A DNA stretch of 64,000 nt from Clostridia bacterium (GTDB taxonomy: Bacteria > Acidobacteriota > Terriglobia > Terriglobales > Acidobacteriaceae), in NCBI GenBank assembly GCA_035561135.1, contig DATMYA010000018.1, forward strand, positions 62,001 through 126,000. The letters run 5' to 3'. Numbering within the stretch: the first letter of the stretch is position 1; every line of letters starts with the position of its first letter. A program made the position numbers and the translations under genes. The notes under the pieces are model-generated. The model was not told the DNA's origin, did no database searches, and saw only the letters and a list, made by a program, of their open reading frames with translations. This document shows positions 27,006-36,732 of this stretch, piece by piece.

Positions 27006-27545
27006 ATGGCTACGCAGAATCAGGAGTCGATTCAAGGCGTCGAAAAAGCATTCATCGATGAAGTCATAAGCAAGCGCGCAGACCGTCCGGGAGCGCTGCT
27101 GAGCATCCTGGAAGCGGTGCAGGATCACAATCCGCATAAGTACCTGCCGCTTGAGACATTGCGGTACATCGCGGAAAGAACGGAAATGCCACTGGCGCGT
27201 ATCTACAGCGTGGCTACTTTCTACACGCTCTTCAACCTGCAGCCACAAGGCGAGAACACCGTATGTATCTGCCGAGGCACGGCCTGCCATACGCGGGGCT
27301 CACGCAATCTGCTGCAAAGTGCGCGGCTTGAACTGGGCCTGGGTTTGCAGGATTCAAGCGATTCAAACGAGAGCGACAAAATTCAGCTAACGACCGAAGA
27401 CCGTAAATTCACTGTGCGAACCGTGGCCTGCTTCGGGCAGTGTGCGCAGGCTCCCGTGGTTGAAGTGAATCACAGGATTTGCGGTCACGTGAATGAACGA
27501 ACGCTGCAACGAGAGATCCGGACCGTCGAGCGGGAGAGTGAATGA
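27006..27545 (+). CDS. hoxE: NuoE/HoxE-like [2Fe-2S] subunit of NAD-linked [NiFe] hydrogenase
   Basis: The 179-aa protein has an N-terminal helical part (LLSILEAVQDHNPHKYLPLE) and a thioredoxin-like [2Fe-2S] domain with Cys89/Cys94 (CRGTAC) and Cys142/Cys146 (CFGQC). It passes electrons between HoxF and the rest of the diaphorase module. It is the first gene of the five-gene hydrogenase operon and overlaps hoxF by four bases. The residues about 115-132 form an unusual acidic Ser/Asp/Asn insertion between the two cysteine pairs. Confidence 0.9.
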   Translation: MATQNQESIQGVEKAFIDEVISKRADRPGALLSILEAVQDHNPHKYLPLETLRYIAERTEMPLARIYSVATFYTLFNLQPQGENTVCICRGTACHTRGSRNLLQSARLELGLGLQDSSDSNESDKIQLTTEDRKFTVRTVACFGQCAQAPVVEVNHRICGHVNERTLQREIRTVERESE

Positions 27546-30500
27546 TGGAGCGCATACAGGACATCGGCGCTTTTAATGCAGTTCGTGAACTTGGGCTCGC
27601 GAAATTGGTTCCATCAGTGCCGCGAATCACCGTGGGGATGGGAACTTGCGGAAGAGGGAATGGCGCGGAAGGCGTATATCACGCCTTCGCCGACGCGATT
27701 GATCGTACCGGGGCGCAGGTCGTGCTGGCCGGGGTCGGATGTTTTGGTTCGTGTTTCGAGGAGCCACTCATCAGCGTAAGAATGCCGGGTTGCCCGCTGG
27801 TGATTCTGCGTCGCGTGCAGTTGAACGACGCCGCCAGGGTGCTGCATGACGTGACCACTGGAAAGCTGACATCTGAATTCGTTTTTTGCAAGATCGAAGA
27901 GTGGGACCACATCACGGCAAACATAAAGTACGGACAGGGATATCCGGACGTTCCCTCCTGGGCTGACGTTCCATTCTTCAAGGGACAGAAGAAGATCGTG
28001 CTGCGCAACTGCGGATTGATCAACCCCGATGACATTGAGGAGTACATAGCTATCGGCGGATATCAGGCGCTCTACAAGGTGTTGATTGATGGACGTCCTG
28101 AAATCGTGATCGAGCAGATGAAGGCGGCAAAGTTACGCGGGCGTGGCGGTGCAGGCTATCTCACGGGCAATAAGTGGGAGTTCCTCTCGAAAACGGTTGC
28201 CAGTCAGAAGTACGTAATCTGTAACGCCGACGAGGGCGATCCCGGCGCATACATGAACCGCAACGAGATCGAGAGCGACCCGCACGCTCTTCTCGAAGGA
28301 ATGATCATCGGTGGATACGTGATGGGCGCCACCGAGGGCATCATCTATGTGCGTGCGGAGTATCCGCTGGCGGTGCATCGGCTGAATCGTGCGATCGAGC
28401 AGGCGCGCGAATACGGGATGCTCGGCGACAACATCCTGGGACGAGGCTTCAAGTTCGACGTTTCATTGGTGGAAGGAGCGGGCGCTTTTGTTTGCGGCGA
28501 AGAGACGGCGCTGATCGCATCGCTGGAAGGCGAGGCCGGACGGCCCCGCCCGAGACCGCCCTATCCCGCGCAGAAGGGACTTTGGGGCAAACCAACGAAC
28601 ATCAACAACGTCGAGACCTGGTACAACGTGGCGCCGATCGTCATGAAGGGGCCCGCGTGGTTCACCGAGACAGGAAGCCCGAAGAGTTCGGGCACGAAGG
28701 TGTTCTCGCTGGTCGGCAAGGTGCGGAACACGGGACTGGTGGAGATGCCCCTCGGTACACCGCTGCGAACCTTCATCTACGACATCGGCGAAGGCGGTGT
28801 AGCCGGACGCCAGATCAAGGCCGTGCAAACCGGCGGGCCGTCCGGAGGCTGCATTCCACTTGAGATGTTCGACACCCCGGTGGATTACGAGAGTCTCACG
28901 CAGCTTGGGTCGATCATGGGCTCGGGCGGCATGGTCGTGATGGATGAAGACAACTGCATGGTGGATGTCGCGCGGTTCTTCATCGAATTCACCCACGCGG
29001 AATCGTGCGGAAAATGTATTCCCTGCAGGGTCGGACTGAACAAGTCGCTGCGAATCCTCAACAGGATCACGGAAGGCGCAGGCAATACGCATCATCTCGA
29101 ACTGCTGGACGAGTTGAGCCGCTACATCCGCGAATGTTCGCTGTGCGGACTTGGACAGTCGGCACCCAACCCTGTGCTGACAACTCTTCGGCACTTCCGC
29201 AACGAATTTGAGGACCACATTGTTGCGCATCGCTGCCAGGCCGGAGTCTGCGAGGAACTCGCGCTGTCACCGTGCGAGAACAGTTGCCCGCTGCACATGA
29301 ACATCCCGCGCTTCTTGCAGTTGTTCAAAGAGAACCGTCTTGAGGAGGCGTTCGAAGCCATCGTTCTGGACAATCCGCTGCCATCTTCGACGGGGCGCGT
29401 CTGCCAGCATCCGTGCGACAGCCGGTGCCGTCGTCAGATGCTGGACGAAGCGGTAAACATGCGCGAAGTACACCGCTTCGTTTCCGATTCCATTCTGGCG
29501 TCAGACAAGTATGAGGAGGTAGCGAGCCGGATCGCGTCGCGGAAGCTGCCGTCGACTGGGCGAAAGATCGCAATCGCCGGCGCCGGGCCCGCGGGTCTCA
29601 CAGCGGCCTTCTACCTGGCCCTGCTCGGACACGACGTGGTGGTATTCGACAGCATGGCGGAAGCCGGAGGCATGTTGCGTTTCGCCCTGCCGGAGTATCG
29701 CCTGCCTAAGGAGATTCTACGTCGCGAAATCCAACTCATCGAGCGTCTCGGCGTGAAGTTCTGTTTCAACACGCGGGTTGGAACCGACATCTCGCTCAAT
29801 GAACTGGACGACCGCTTCGATGCCGTCTTCATTTCCATTGGCACATGGAAAGAGTCGTGGGTTTACCAGCCGGGAACGGAGTTGAAGGGTGTATATCCGG
29901 CGCTCAGTTTCCTTGAAGCCGTTTCGCGCGGAGAGGGGGTGGCTCTGGGACGCAAGGTTGCCGTCATCGGCGGCGGCAATGCCGCCATCGACTCGGCGCG
30001 CACCGCGTTGCGGAAAGGCGCTGACGTCACCGTGTTCTACCGGCGTGAGCGAAAGGACATGCCGGCGATCGAAGAGGAGACGCACGCCGCGAAGGAAGAA
30101 GGCGTGAAGTTCGTATTCCTTGCCGCGCCGCATCGCATTATCGGAGATCAGAAGGGCAATATCAAGTCCCTCGACATCATGAAGACCCGGCTTGGCGAAT
30201 ACGACAAGTCGGGGCGTCGCAAGCCTGTGCCGACAAATGAAATCCAGCGTTACGAATGTGACTCGGTAATTTACGCGGTAGGCGAAACCGTCGATCTCGA
30301 CTTCGCCCGTGCGAGCGGCCTGAGCTTGAAAGAGAACGGGACCATCTCGGCCAACCGCTTCACGCTCGAGACCAGTCGTCCGCGCTTCTATGCCGGAGGC
30401 GATGTCATCACCGGCGCATCGAATGTGTCCAACGCCATGGCTTACGGAAAGAGGGCAGCCAAAAACATCGACCTGCTTCTCATGGAAGCGGCACGCTGGA

Positions 30501-30703
30501 ACGATGTATTCCCGCAGTTCGAGTACGAGATGAAGGCACCGGAAGAGCCCAGCCCGAATCATCGCCATTCGGGAGACGTCCTTCCCGCTGGCGTGCGTGC
30601 CGTTTCGGAGCAGGAAGTCGTGTTGCCTTTGAGCCAAGAGGAAACTTTGGATGAAGCGTGCCGGTGCCTGCGATGCGACGTTGATGTCGCGAACGTGAGC
30701 TGA
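27542..30703 (+). CDS. hoxF: HoxF/NuoF diaphorase subunit fused to a GltD-like NAD(P)H flavoprotein
   Basis: The 1053-aa protein is about twice the usual HoxF length. It begins with a thioredoxin-like [2Fe-2S] domain (about 25-110, GCFGSC). Next is the NuoF core with NADH/FMN motifs GRGGAGYLTG (about 200) and EGDPGAYMNR (about 231), CGEETALIAS (about 318) and the [4Fe-4S] site CGKCIPC (about 489) plus CSLCG (about 533). After HRCQAGVC (about 563) comes a GltD-like module: an Fe-S helical part CENSCPL / CQHPCDSRC (578-630), an FAD site AGAGPAG (about 679), a pyridine-nucleotide site GGGNAA (about 810) and a closing CRCLRC pair. A second flavin and nucleotide site could allow NADPH use or electron bifurcation (inference). 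No stop or frameshift lies between the halves. Confidence 0.9.
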   Translation: MMERIQDIGAFNAVRELGLAKLVPSVPRITVGMGTCGRGNGAEGVYHAFADAIDRTGAQVVLAGVGCFGSCFEEPLISVRMPGCPLVILRRVQLNDAARVLHDVTTGKLTSEFVFCKIEEWDHITANIKYGQGYPDVPSWADVPFFKGQKKIVLRNCGLINPDDIEEYIAIGGYQALYKVLIDGRPEIVIEQMKAAKLRGRGGAGYLTGNKWEFLSKTVASQKYVICNADEGDPGAYMNRNEIESDPHALLEGMIIGGYVMGATEGIIYVRAEYPLAVHRLNRAIEQAREYGMLGDNILGRGFKFDVSLVEGAGAFVCGEETALIASLEGEAGRPRPRPPYPAQKGLWGKPTNINNVETWYNVAPIVMKGPAWFTETGSPKSSGTKVFSLVGKVRNTGLVEMPLGTPLRTFIYDIGEGGVAGRQIKAVQTGGPSGGCIPLEMFDTPVDYESLTQLGSIMGSGGMVVMDEDNCMVDVARFFIEFTHAESCGKCIPCRVGLNKSLRILNRITEGAGNTHHLELLDELSRYIRECSLCGLGQSAPNPVLTTLRHFRNEFEDHIVAHRCQAGVCEELALSPCENSCPLHMNIPRFLQLFKENRLEEAFEAIVLDNPLPSSTGRVCQHPCDSRCRRQMLDEAVNMREVHRFVSDSILASDKYEEVASRIASRKLPSTGRKIAIAGAGPAGLTAAFYLALLGHDVVVFDSMAEAGGMLRFALPEYRLPKEILRREIQLIERLGVKFCFNTRVGTDISLNELDDRFDAVFISIGTWKESWVYQPGTELKGVYPALSFLEAVSRGEGVALGRKVAVIGGGNAAIDSARTALRKGADVTVFYRRERKDMPAIEEETHAAKEEGVKFVFLAAPHRIIGDQKGNIKSLDIMKTRLGEYDKSGRRKPVPTNEIQRYECDSVIYAVGETVDLDFARASGLSLKENGTISANRFTLETSRPRFYAGGDVITGASNVSNAMAYGKRAAKNIDLLLMEAARWNDVFPQFEYEMKAPEEPSPNHRHSGDVLPAGVRAVSEQEVVLPLSQEETLDEACRCLRCDVDVANVS

Positions 30704-30717
30704 GAAGGAGCAAAGCC

Positions 30718-31431
30718 TTGCCGAAGAAGAAACTTTCAATCCGAATCGACGGCGAATTGGTCAGCGCCCTCGATGGTCAGACGATCTTGCAGGCGTCCAG
30801 GGCAAGCGGAAAATACATTCCGACCCTCTGCGATCTGGAAGGCATAACGCCGGTGGGAGCATGCCGCGTTTGCATTGTGGAAGTGGCGGGAACCGACCGG
30901 TTGCTACCGGCGTGTACGACGCCAATCCAGGACGGCATGTCGGTAACTACGAGTTCGCCAAAGCTGGCGCGCTATCGCCGCATTGCGCTGGAGTTGCTTT
31001 TCGTGGAGCGCAATCACGTTTGTTCGGTCTGCGTATCCAACCGGCACTGTGAACTCCAGGACATGGCGAGCGCCATGGGGATCGATACTGTTCGCTTTGC
31101 GTATAACTATCCGAAGTTGAACGTTGACATGTCCCACCCGCGTTACGTTCTCGACCATAACCGCTGCATTCTCTGTACTCGTTGTGTTCGCGTGTGCCGA
31201 GAACTGGAAGGCGCTAACGTCTGGGAGCTCACGTCTCGCGGGATTCACACCAGGATCGGCAGCGAGCTGAATGCAAAGTGGGGTGAGTCGAGGACTTGTA
31301 CGAATTGCGGTAAGTGCGTGCAAGCCTGTCCGACAGGCGCGCTCGCCGAGAAGGGCCGTGCTGTCGAAGAAATGGTGAAGCGAACCGACGACCTGAGCTC
31401 GCTTGTCCGGAAGAGAGGTATCCACGCATGA
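30718..31431 (+). CDS. hoxU: HoxU-like Fe-S subunit of NAD-linked [NiFe] hydrogenase
   Basis: The 237-aa protein corresponds to the N-terminal part of NuoG. The [2Fe-2S] ligands are Cys38/49/52/66, the His-Cys3 [4Fe-4S] cluster uses His100/Cys102/Cys105/Cys111, and two ferredoxin-like [4Fe-4S] sites are Cys150/153/156/(160) and Cys194/197/200/(204). It wires HoxF to HoxY. The start is TTG with AAGGAG 7 bases upstream. Its stop overlaps the hoxY ATG. A paralog is encoded at 63218-63940. Confidence 0.9.
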   Translation: MPKKKLSIRIDGELVSALDGQTILQASRASGKYIPTLCDLEGITPVGACRVCIVEVAGTDRLLPACTTPIQDGMSVTTSSPKLARYRRIALELLFVERNHVCSVCVSNRHCELQDMASAMGIDTVRFAYNYPKLNVDMSHPRYVLDHNRCILCTRCVRVCRELEGANVWELTSRGIHTRIGSELNAKWGESRTCTNCGKCVQACPTGALAEKGRAVEEMVKRTDDLSSLVRKRGIHA

Positions 31432-31955
31432 AGAAGGTCAAGGTCGCTACCGTTTGGTTGGATGGATGCTCGGGATGCCATATGTCGCTTCTCGACATGG
31501 ACACCGCCATTATTCCCCTGGCGCGACGGATCGAACTCGTTTACGGACCGTTGGTGGATGCGCAGGAATTTCCCGATAACGTGGATGTCACGCTCGTAGA
31601 GGGCGCTATAAGTTCGCAGGAAGATCTCAACAAGATACAGAAGATTCGGCAGCGTACGCGTACCCTCATCGCGCTTGGCGATTGTGCCGTGACCGGCAAT
31701 GTGCCTGCCATGCGCAACTCCCTGCCTGTGAGCAAACTACTGCAAAGCGTGTATGTCGAGGGTGTCCAGAAAAATCCGGGCGTGCCGGGCGAACGAGTCC
31801 CCGCACTACTCAAGCAGGCCAGACCACTTCGCGAATTTGTAAAAGTCGAGCTCTGTCTTCCTGGTTGTCCGCCGCCGGCGAAGACGATCCTGACGTTGCT
31901 AACCGATCTTCTGGATGGCAAGAAACCCAGCACTCTCTCAGTCAAGTTCGGATAA
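31428..31955 (+). CDS. hoxY: HoxY-like small subunit of [NiFe] hydrogenase
   Basis: The 175-aa protein carries the proximal [4Fe-4S] ligands DGCSGCHMS (Cys14, Cys17), LGDCAVTGN (Cys86) and LPGCPPP (Cys147). It lacks a Tat signal, so the enzyme is cytoplasmic, and lacks the second domain of uptake hydrogenases, as expected for group 3d-type small subunits. It contacts the NiFe large subunit encoded 12 bases downstream. Confidence 0.92.
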   Translation: MKKVKVATVWLDGCSGCHMSLLDMDTAIIPLARRIELVYGPLVDAQEFPDNVDVTLVEGAISSQEDLNKIQKIRQRTRTLIALGDCAVTGNVPAMRNSLPVSKLLQSVYVEGVQKNPGVPGERVPALLKQARPLREFVKVELCLPGCPPPAKTILTLLTDLLDGKKPSTLSVKFG

Positions 31956-31967
31956 AAGGAGCGCCCG

Positions 31968-33389
<1,422 letters not shown>

Positions 33390-33508
33390 TTAGGGAAATC
33401 GCTTCGCAACTTGCCCGCGTCAGGTAACGCAGTTTCGTTTAGGCTGTCCAGAGACGTTTTGTAAGCCGGCCTTATCTGAGTCAGGCGGCCACGGGTGAGG
33501 AAACTACG

Positions 33509-34033
33509 ATGACAGTATCTGTCTTCGTCGGCGCAAGCGTCGATGGCTTCATCGCGCGACGCAACGGCGATCTCGACTTTCTACCGGAGGGCGGCGGCGA
33601 ACCCCACGGCTATAACGAGTTCATTGCAAGCGTCGATGCGATTGTGATCGGTCGCAACACCTTCGAGAAGGTTTTGACGTTTGGGAGTTGGCCTTATGGC
33701 GACAAGCGCGTGGTGGTCCTAAGCAGTCGCCCGGTCGACTTGTCCGCGGCCAGAGGAGGCATTGTTGAACAGATGGCTGGGCCTCCGGGTGAGATCGTTT
33801 CGCAACTCGCTGCTAGTGGTGCCCACCATCTCTATGTCGACGGTGGAATCACGATTCAACGGTTCCTGCGCGCGGGCCTCATCCAACGTCTCATCATCAC
33901 GCGCGTGCCTGTGCTTATTGGCGACGGAATTGCACTTTTCGGAACCTTACCGCGAGACGTTCGGCTCCGTCACGTAGCGACTCGGCAGTATCCGAGCGGC
34001 TTAGTGCAGAGCGAATACCATGTTGCCGACTGA
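33509..34033 (+). CDS. RibD C-terminal / dihydrofolate reductase-like protein
   Basis: The 174-aa protein resembles the RibD C-terminal reductase family: VFVGASVDGFIARRNGDLDF at the start, DAIVIGRNTFEKVL, HHLYVDGGITIQRFLRAGLI and ITRVPVLIGDGIALF. Such proteins bind NADPH and reduce pterin- or flavin-precursor-like substrates; most stand-alone members are unassigned. It starts 119 bases after the hydrogenase operon and is probably separate. Confidence 0.88.
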   Translation: MTVSVFVGASVDGFIARRNGDLDFLPEGGGEPHGYNEFIASVDAIVIGRNTFEKVLTFGSWPYGDKRVVVLSSRPVDLSAARGGIVEQMAGPPGEIVSQLAASGAHHLYVDGGITIQRFLRAGLIQRLIITRVPVLIGDGIALFGTLPRDVRLRHVATRQYPSGLVQSEYHVAD

Positions 34034-34043
34034 CAGGCTTCGC

Positions 34044-34340
34044 CTAAGCAGGCGTACCCTTCTTTCCTGGTTCGGCGGTCGTGGGATCGATGATCTGGTC
34101 TATCTGCAAGATACGATTCGCCGGGAATCCTCCGCGCCTGGCGTGCTCGGCGATTATCTCCGCGTTCGGGGCGTTGTAAATGCAGAACATCTTGTCAGCG
34201 GTTACGTAACTTTGCACCCACTGAATCTGTGGTCCAAGCGAGTTCAATACCTCGCAGGATTTCTGAGCAACCGCTTGTATTTGCTCCGGACTCATTTCGC
34301 CCAATCCTGCAATTTCCCGCTCGATTACAAACTTCGGCAT
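34044..34340 (-). CDS. DUF4242 protein (SCO4226-type, possible nickel-binding)
   Basis: The 98-aa protein has the MPKFVIEREIAGLG opening and WVQSYVTADKMFCIYNAPN centre of DUF4242. A member of this family from Streptomyces was reported to bind nickel, so the position just after a [NiFe] hydrogenase is notable, although it is on the opposite strand. AAGGAG lies 6 bases before the ATG, which rules out the longer frame. Confidence 0.8.
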   Translation of the reverse strand: MPKFVIEREIAGLGEMSPEQIQAVAQKSCEVLNSLGPQIQWVQSYVTADKMFCIYNAPNAEIIAEHARRGGFPANRILQIDQIIDPTTAEPGKKGTPA

Positions 34341-34434
34341 CAAGGACTCCTTAGTTTTTGGGGATCGTGGATTCTGCAACCAGACTTTTCAACTGAGGTA
34401 TGCCAGAGGCAGCACCGGGGATGTGCCTCGTCGT

Positions 34435-34836
34435 TTACTTCGATTTAGGTTCCTGCTTCAACGACACTGAGTTGATGCAATATCTCACGCCAGTAGGGGG
34501 AGGACCGTCAGGGAAAACGTGTCCGAGATGCGAGTCGCATCGCGAACAGGTTACTTCGACGCGCCTCATGCCATGAGAGTTGTCCTCGTGTGTCTCTACT
34601 GCTTCCGAGCCAGCCGGCTCAAAGAAACTCGGCCAACCGCAGCCCGCGTCAAACTTGGTGCCCGAGGTGAACAGCTCCTGTCCACAGGCAGCGCAGCGAT
34701 AGATGCCTTCGGTCGTCGTCGCGTCGTATTCTCCAGTAAAGGGACGCTCCGTGCCCTTTTCGCGCAATACGCGATATTGCTCCGGCGTAAGTTCGCGCCG
34801 CCACTCGTCCTCGGTTTTCTTGATCTTCTCCGCCAT
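34435..34836 (-). CDS. msrB: peptide-methionine (R)-S-oxide reductase
   Basis: The 133-aa MsrB reduces methionine-R-sulfoxide in proteins. The two structural zinc pairs are CAAC and CSRC. The catalytic residue is Cys in RYCINSVSL, not selenocysteine, and [16 protein letters not shown] is the typical active-site strand. The ATG of MAEKIKK follows AAAGGTGAG; a GTG two codons earlier is possible. No MsrA partner is nearby. Confidence 0.92.
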   Translation of the reverse strand: MAEKIKKTEDEWRRELTPEQYRVLREKGTERPFTGEYDATTTEGIYRCAACGQELFTSGTKFDAGCGWPSFFEPAGSEAVETHEDNSHGMRRVEVTCSRCDSHLGHVFPDGPPPTGVRYCINSVSLKQEPKSK

Positions 34837-34917
34837 GCTCACCTTTCGCTATTTAGATTGCGACGAGGTTGTTTTCGGTTCAATGGTTTTCGAACGTAGC
34901 AAGGCACCGACAACTGT

Positions 34918-34949
34918 TGAGCGTACTTTTAAGTGAGCGTACTTTTAAG
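34918..34949 (+). repeat. tandem 16-bp direct repeat
   Basis: TGAGCGTACTTTTAAG occurs twice without a gap, between the divergent msrB and the small membrane-protein gene. It may be an operator or a simple duplication. Confidence 0.85.
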
Positions 34950-35014
34950 CTGGTTACAAGTGACTCTCGGCACAGCGGGCGGAATCCGCTAAACTGGACG
35001 AAACGGCTGAATCA

Positions 35015-35422
35015 ATGAATTCCTTCGCCATCATCACAAACCGCAAGCGGGCAATTATCGCGCTCGTGCATTCCATAGTGTTTCTGCTTTTCGCGCTCAG
35101 GACGATGACGACACACGCCGGCACTCCAGCCATCTTTCATGTCCACGGTCCTGGGCTCATAAGGGCTGGTATGTTGGTGGCCGTTTATGTGATCGTGACT
35201 TCCATCCTGCTGCAACTCGTACGAATTTCGACGGCGGCCAGGGAGAAGCTTTACTTTGCCTTCTGCTCCACCAGTGCTGCATTCGGTTTGCTGCGTGTGG
35301 TTTTCGGCACCGAGGCGATTCATGCAGGACAGTACGTGCGCGTGATTATGTTAATTTGCGCGTTGGTGACCGGAGCGTCCATCCTCCAGGCACACTCGTC
35401 AGCAGAGCTGATGGGCGACTGA
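35015..35422 (+). CDS. small four-helix membrane protein, unknown
   Basis: The 135-aa protein has four hydrophobic stretches (IIALVHSIVFLLFALRT, LIRAGMLVAVYVIVTSILL, LYFAFCSTSAAFGLLRVVFG, VIMLICALVTGASIL) and short polar loops, with a conserved-looking FHVHGPGLIRAG loop. No family is recognised with confidence. Confidence 0.65.
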   Translation: MNSFAIITNRKRAIIALVHSIVFLLFALRTMTTHAGTPAIFHVHGPGLIRAGMLVAVYVIVTSILLQLVRISTAAREKLYFAFCSTSAAFGLLRVVFGTEAIHAGQYVRVIMLICALVTGASILQAHSSAELMGD

Positions 35423-35601
35423 AGAACTCCCTCGCCCCAGGTGTAAACCTCGAACTCCACATAACAACTTCTTTAATGTCTGCATCGCATCGAGAAATGC
35501 GCCATTCCCATCCAGCATTTCAGGCGTCTATTGGCGTCCATCGCTCCGCGTAACGATGAGGTTCAAAACATGCACATTCGATGCAGAAGGAGGTTTGGCG
35601 C

Positions 35602-36219
35602 GTGGGCGAGATGATGGCAATGTTTACGGATGCCGAAGCGCTCGAAGGCGCTCGCAATGGAAACGCGGGCTGCTTTGAACACTTGTATAGAAAATATTCA
35701 CGTCGCATTTATTGCGTCTGCCTGCGCATGGTGCGCGACAGTTCGCTTGCAGAAGACTTGATGCAGGAGACGTTCCTGAGCGCTTACCGGCGCCTGAATA
35801 CGTTTCGCGGTGAATCGCTTTTCTCTACATGGCTCCATCGAATCGCCGTAAATGTGGCTCTCATGCACCTGCGCAAAGAGCGTGTGCAACCGGTGCAGAC
35901 GCCGCTAGAGGTTGTAACCAGTGGCGAAGATGAAATTCCCAAGGAGGTTCTTGGACAGCCGGATACGGCGCTCACCGGTGCAGCAGATCGAGTTTCGCTG
36001 CAACGCGTCATCGAACAGTTGCCTTCCGGCTACCGAATCGTATTTCTCCTGCACGATGTTCAGGGATATCAGCACGACGAAATCGCCATCATGCTCGGCT
36101 GCACGATGGGCAACACCAAGTCGCAGTTGCACAAGGCGCGATTGCGGCTGCGGAAACTGCTCGCAGCGCAGCCCCCGCTCGAAGAGCATGAGCAAGCGGA
36201 CAGGCGGCTCGCGGCATGA
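35602..36219 (+). CDS. ECF sigma factor (RNA polymerase sigma-70 family)
   Basis: The 205-aa protein has sigma region 2 (CFEHLYRKYSRRIYCVCLRM, EDLMQETFLSAYRRLNTFRG, STWLHRIAVNVALMHLRK) and region 4 (LPSGYRIVFLLHDVQGYQHD, then a helix-turn-helix through LGCTMGNTKSQLHKARLRLRK). The GTG start has AAGGAGG 8 bases upstream; the ATG at 35581 overlaps that site and is unlikely. No anti-sigma factor gene is adjacent. The following response regulator is convergent. Confidence 0.88.
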   Translation: MGEMMAMFTDAEALEGARNGNAGCFEHLYRKYSRRIYCVCLRMVRDSSLAEDLMQETFLSAYRRLNTFRGESLFSTWLHRIAVNVALMHLRKERVQPVQTPLEVVTSGEDEIPKEVLGQPDTALTGAADRVSLQRVIEQLPSGYRIVFLLHDVQGYQHDEIAIMLGCTMGNTKSQLHKARLRLRKLLAAQPPLEEHEQADRRLAA

Positions 36220-36256
36220 AACCGTCGCGGCGCCTGTGGCGGAGCGCCTCTCCCAA

Positions 36257-36631
36257 CTAATTCGAAGTACGCCGGAGGAGGTTCAGCAATGCCAGCGGCG
36301 CGATAGGCTTGGCGACAGTTTCGAACGCAAGGCCTTCTTCTCCAGCGCGCTGCAGCGCGCTCGCGGAGGAGGAATCGCCGGAAAGGAGCAGGATGCGGCA
36401 TTTCGGAAAGCGCTCCTGAATCTGGATTGCCACATCCACTCCACTCATGTCGGCAAGATTGATATCGCAGAGCGCAATATCCGGTTCCAAACGGTCGATG
36501 GTCCTGATCGCCTCGCGTCCCGAGTACGTGCCCGACGGATCGAATCCGTTCATCTGGAGAATTGTGACAAGAGTGTCTGTGATGATGCGATGGTCATCTA
36601 CAACGAGCACCTTCGGCGTGGGCGGCTGCAT
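36257..36631 (-). CDS. single-domain response regulator (receiver)
   Basis: The 124-aa CheY-like protein has D12/D13, phospho-acceptor D56 (ALCDINLADMSG), S84 and K108. It lies 101 bases downstream of the CheR-PAS gene on the same strand and is probably co-transcribed with it, which suggests a joint chemosensory or signalling task. An ATG two codons earlier is also possible. Confidence 0.87.
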   Translation of the reverse strand: MQPPTPKVLVVDDHRIITDTLVTILQMNGFDPSGTYSGREAIRTIDRLEPDIALCDINLADMSGVDVAIQIQERFPKCRILLLSGDSSSASALQRAGEEGLAFETVAKPIAPLALLNLLRRTSN

Positions 36632-36732
36632 GGTCATCCTTGGGGAGGGAAGGGCCCTGTGAGCACGCTTCCTGAGCGATAACCCAAAGTTTATGCTTCG
36701 AGCAGGATGACCGCAAGCCGTGGCACCTTGTG

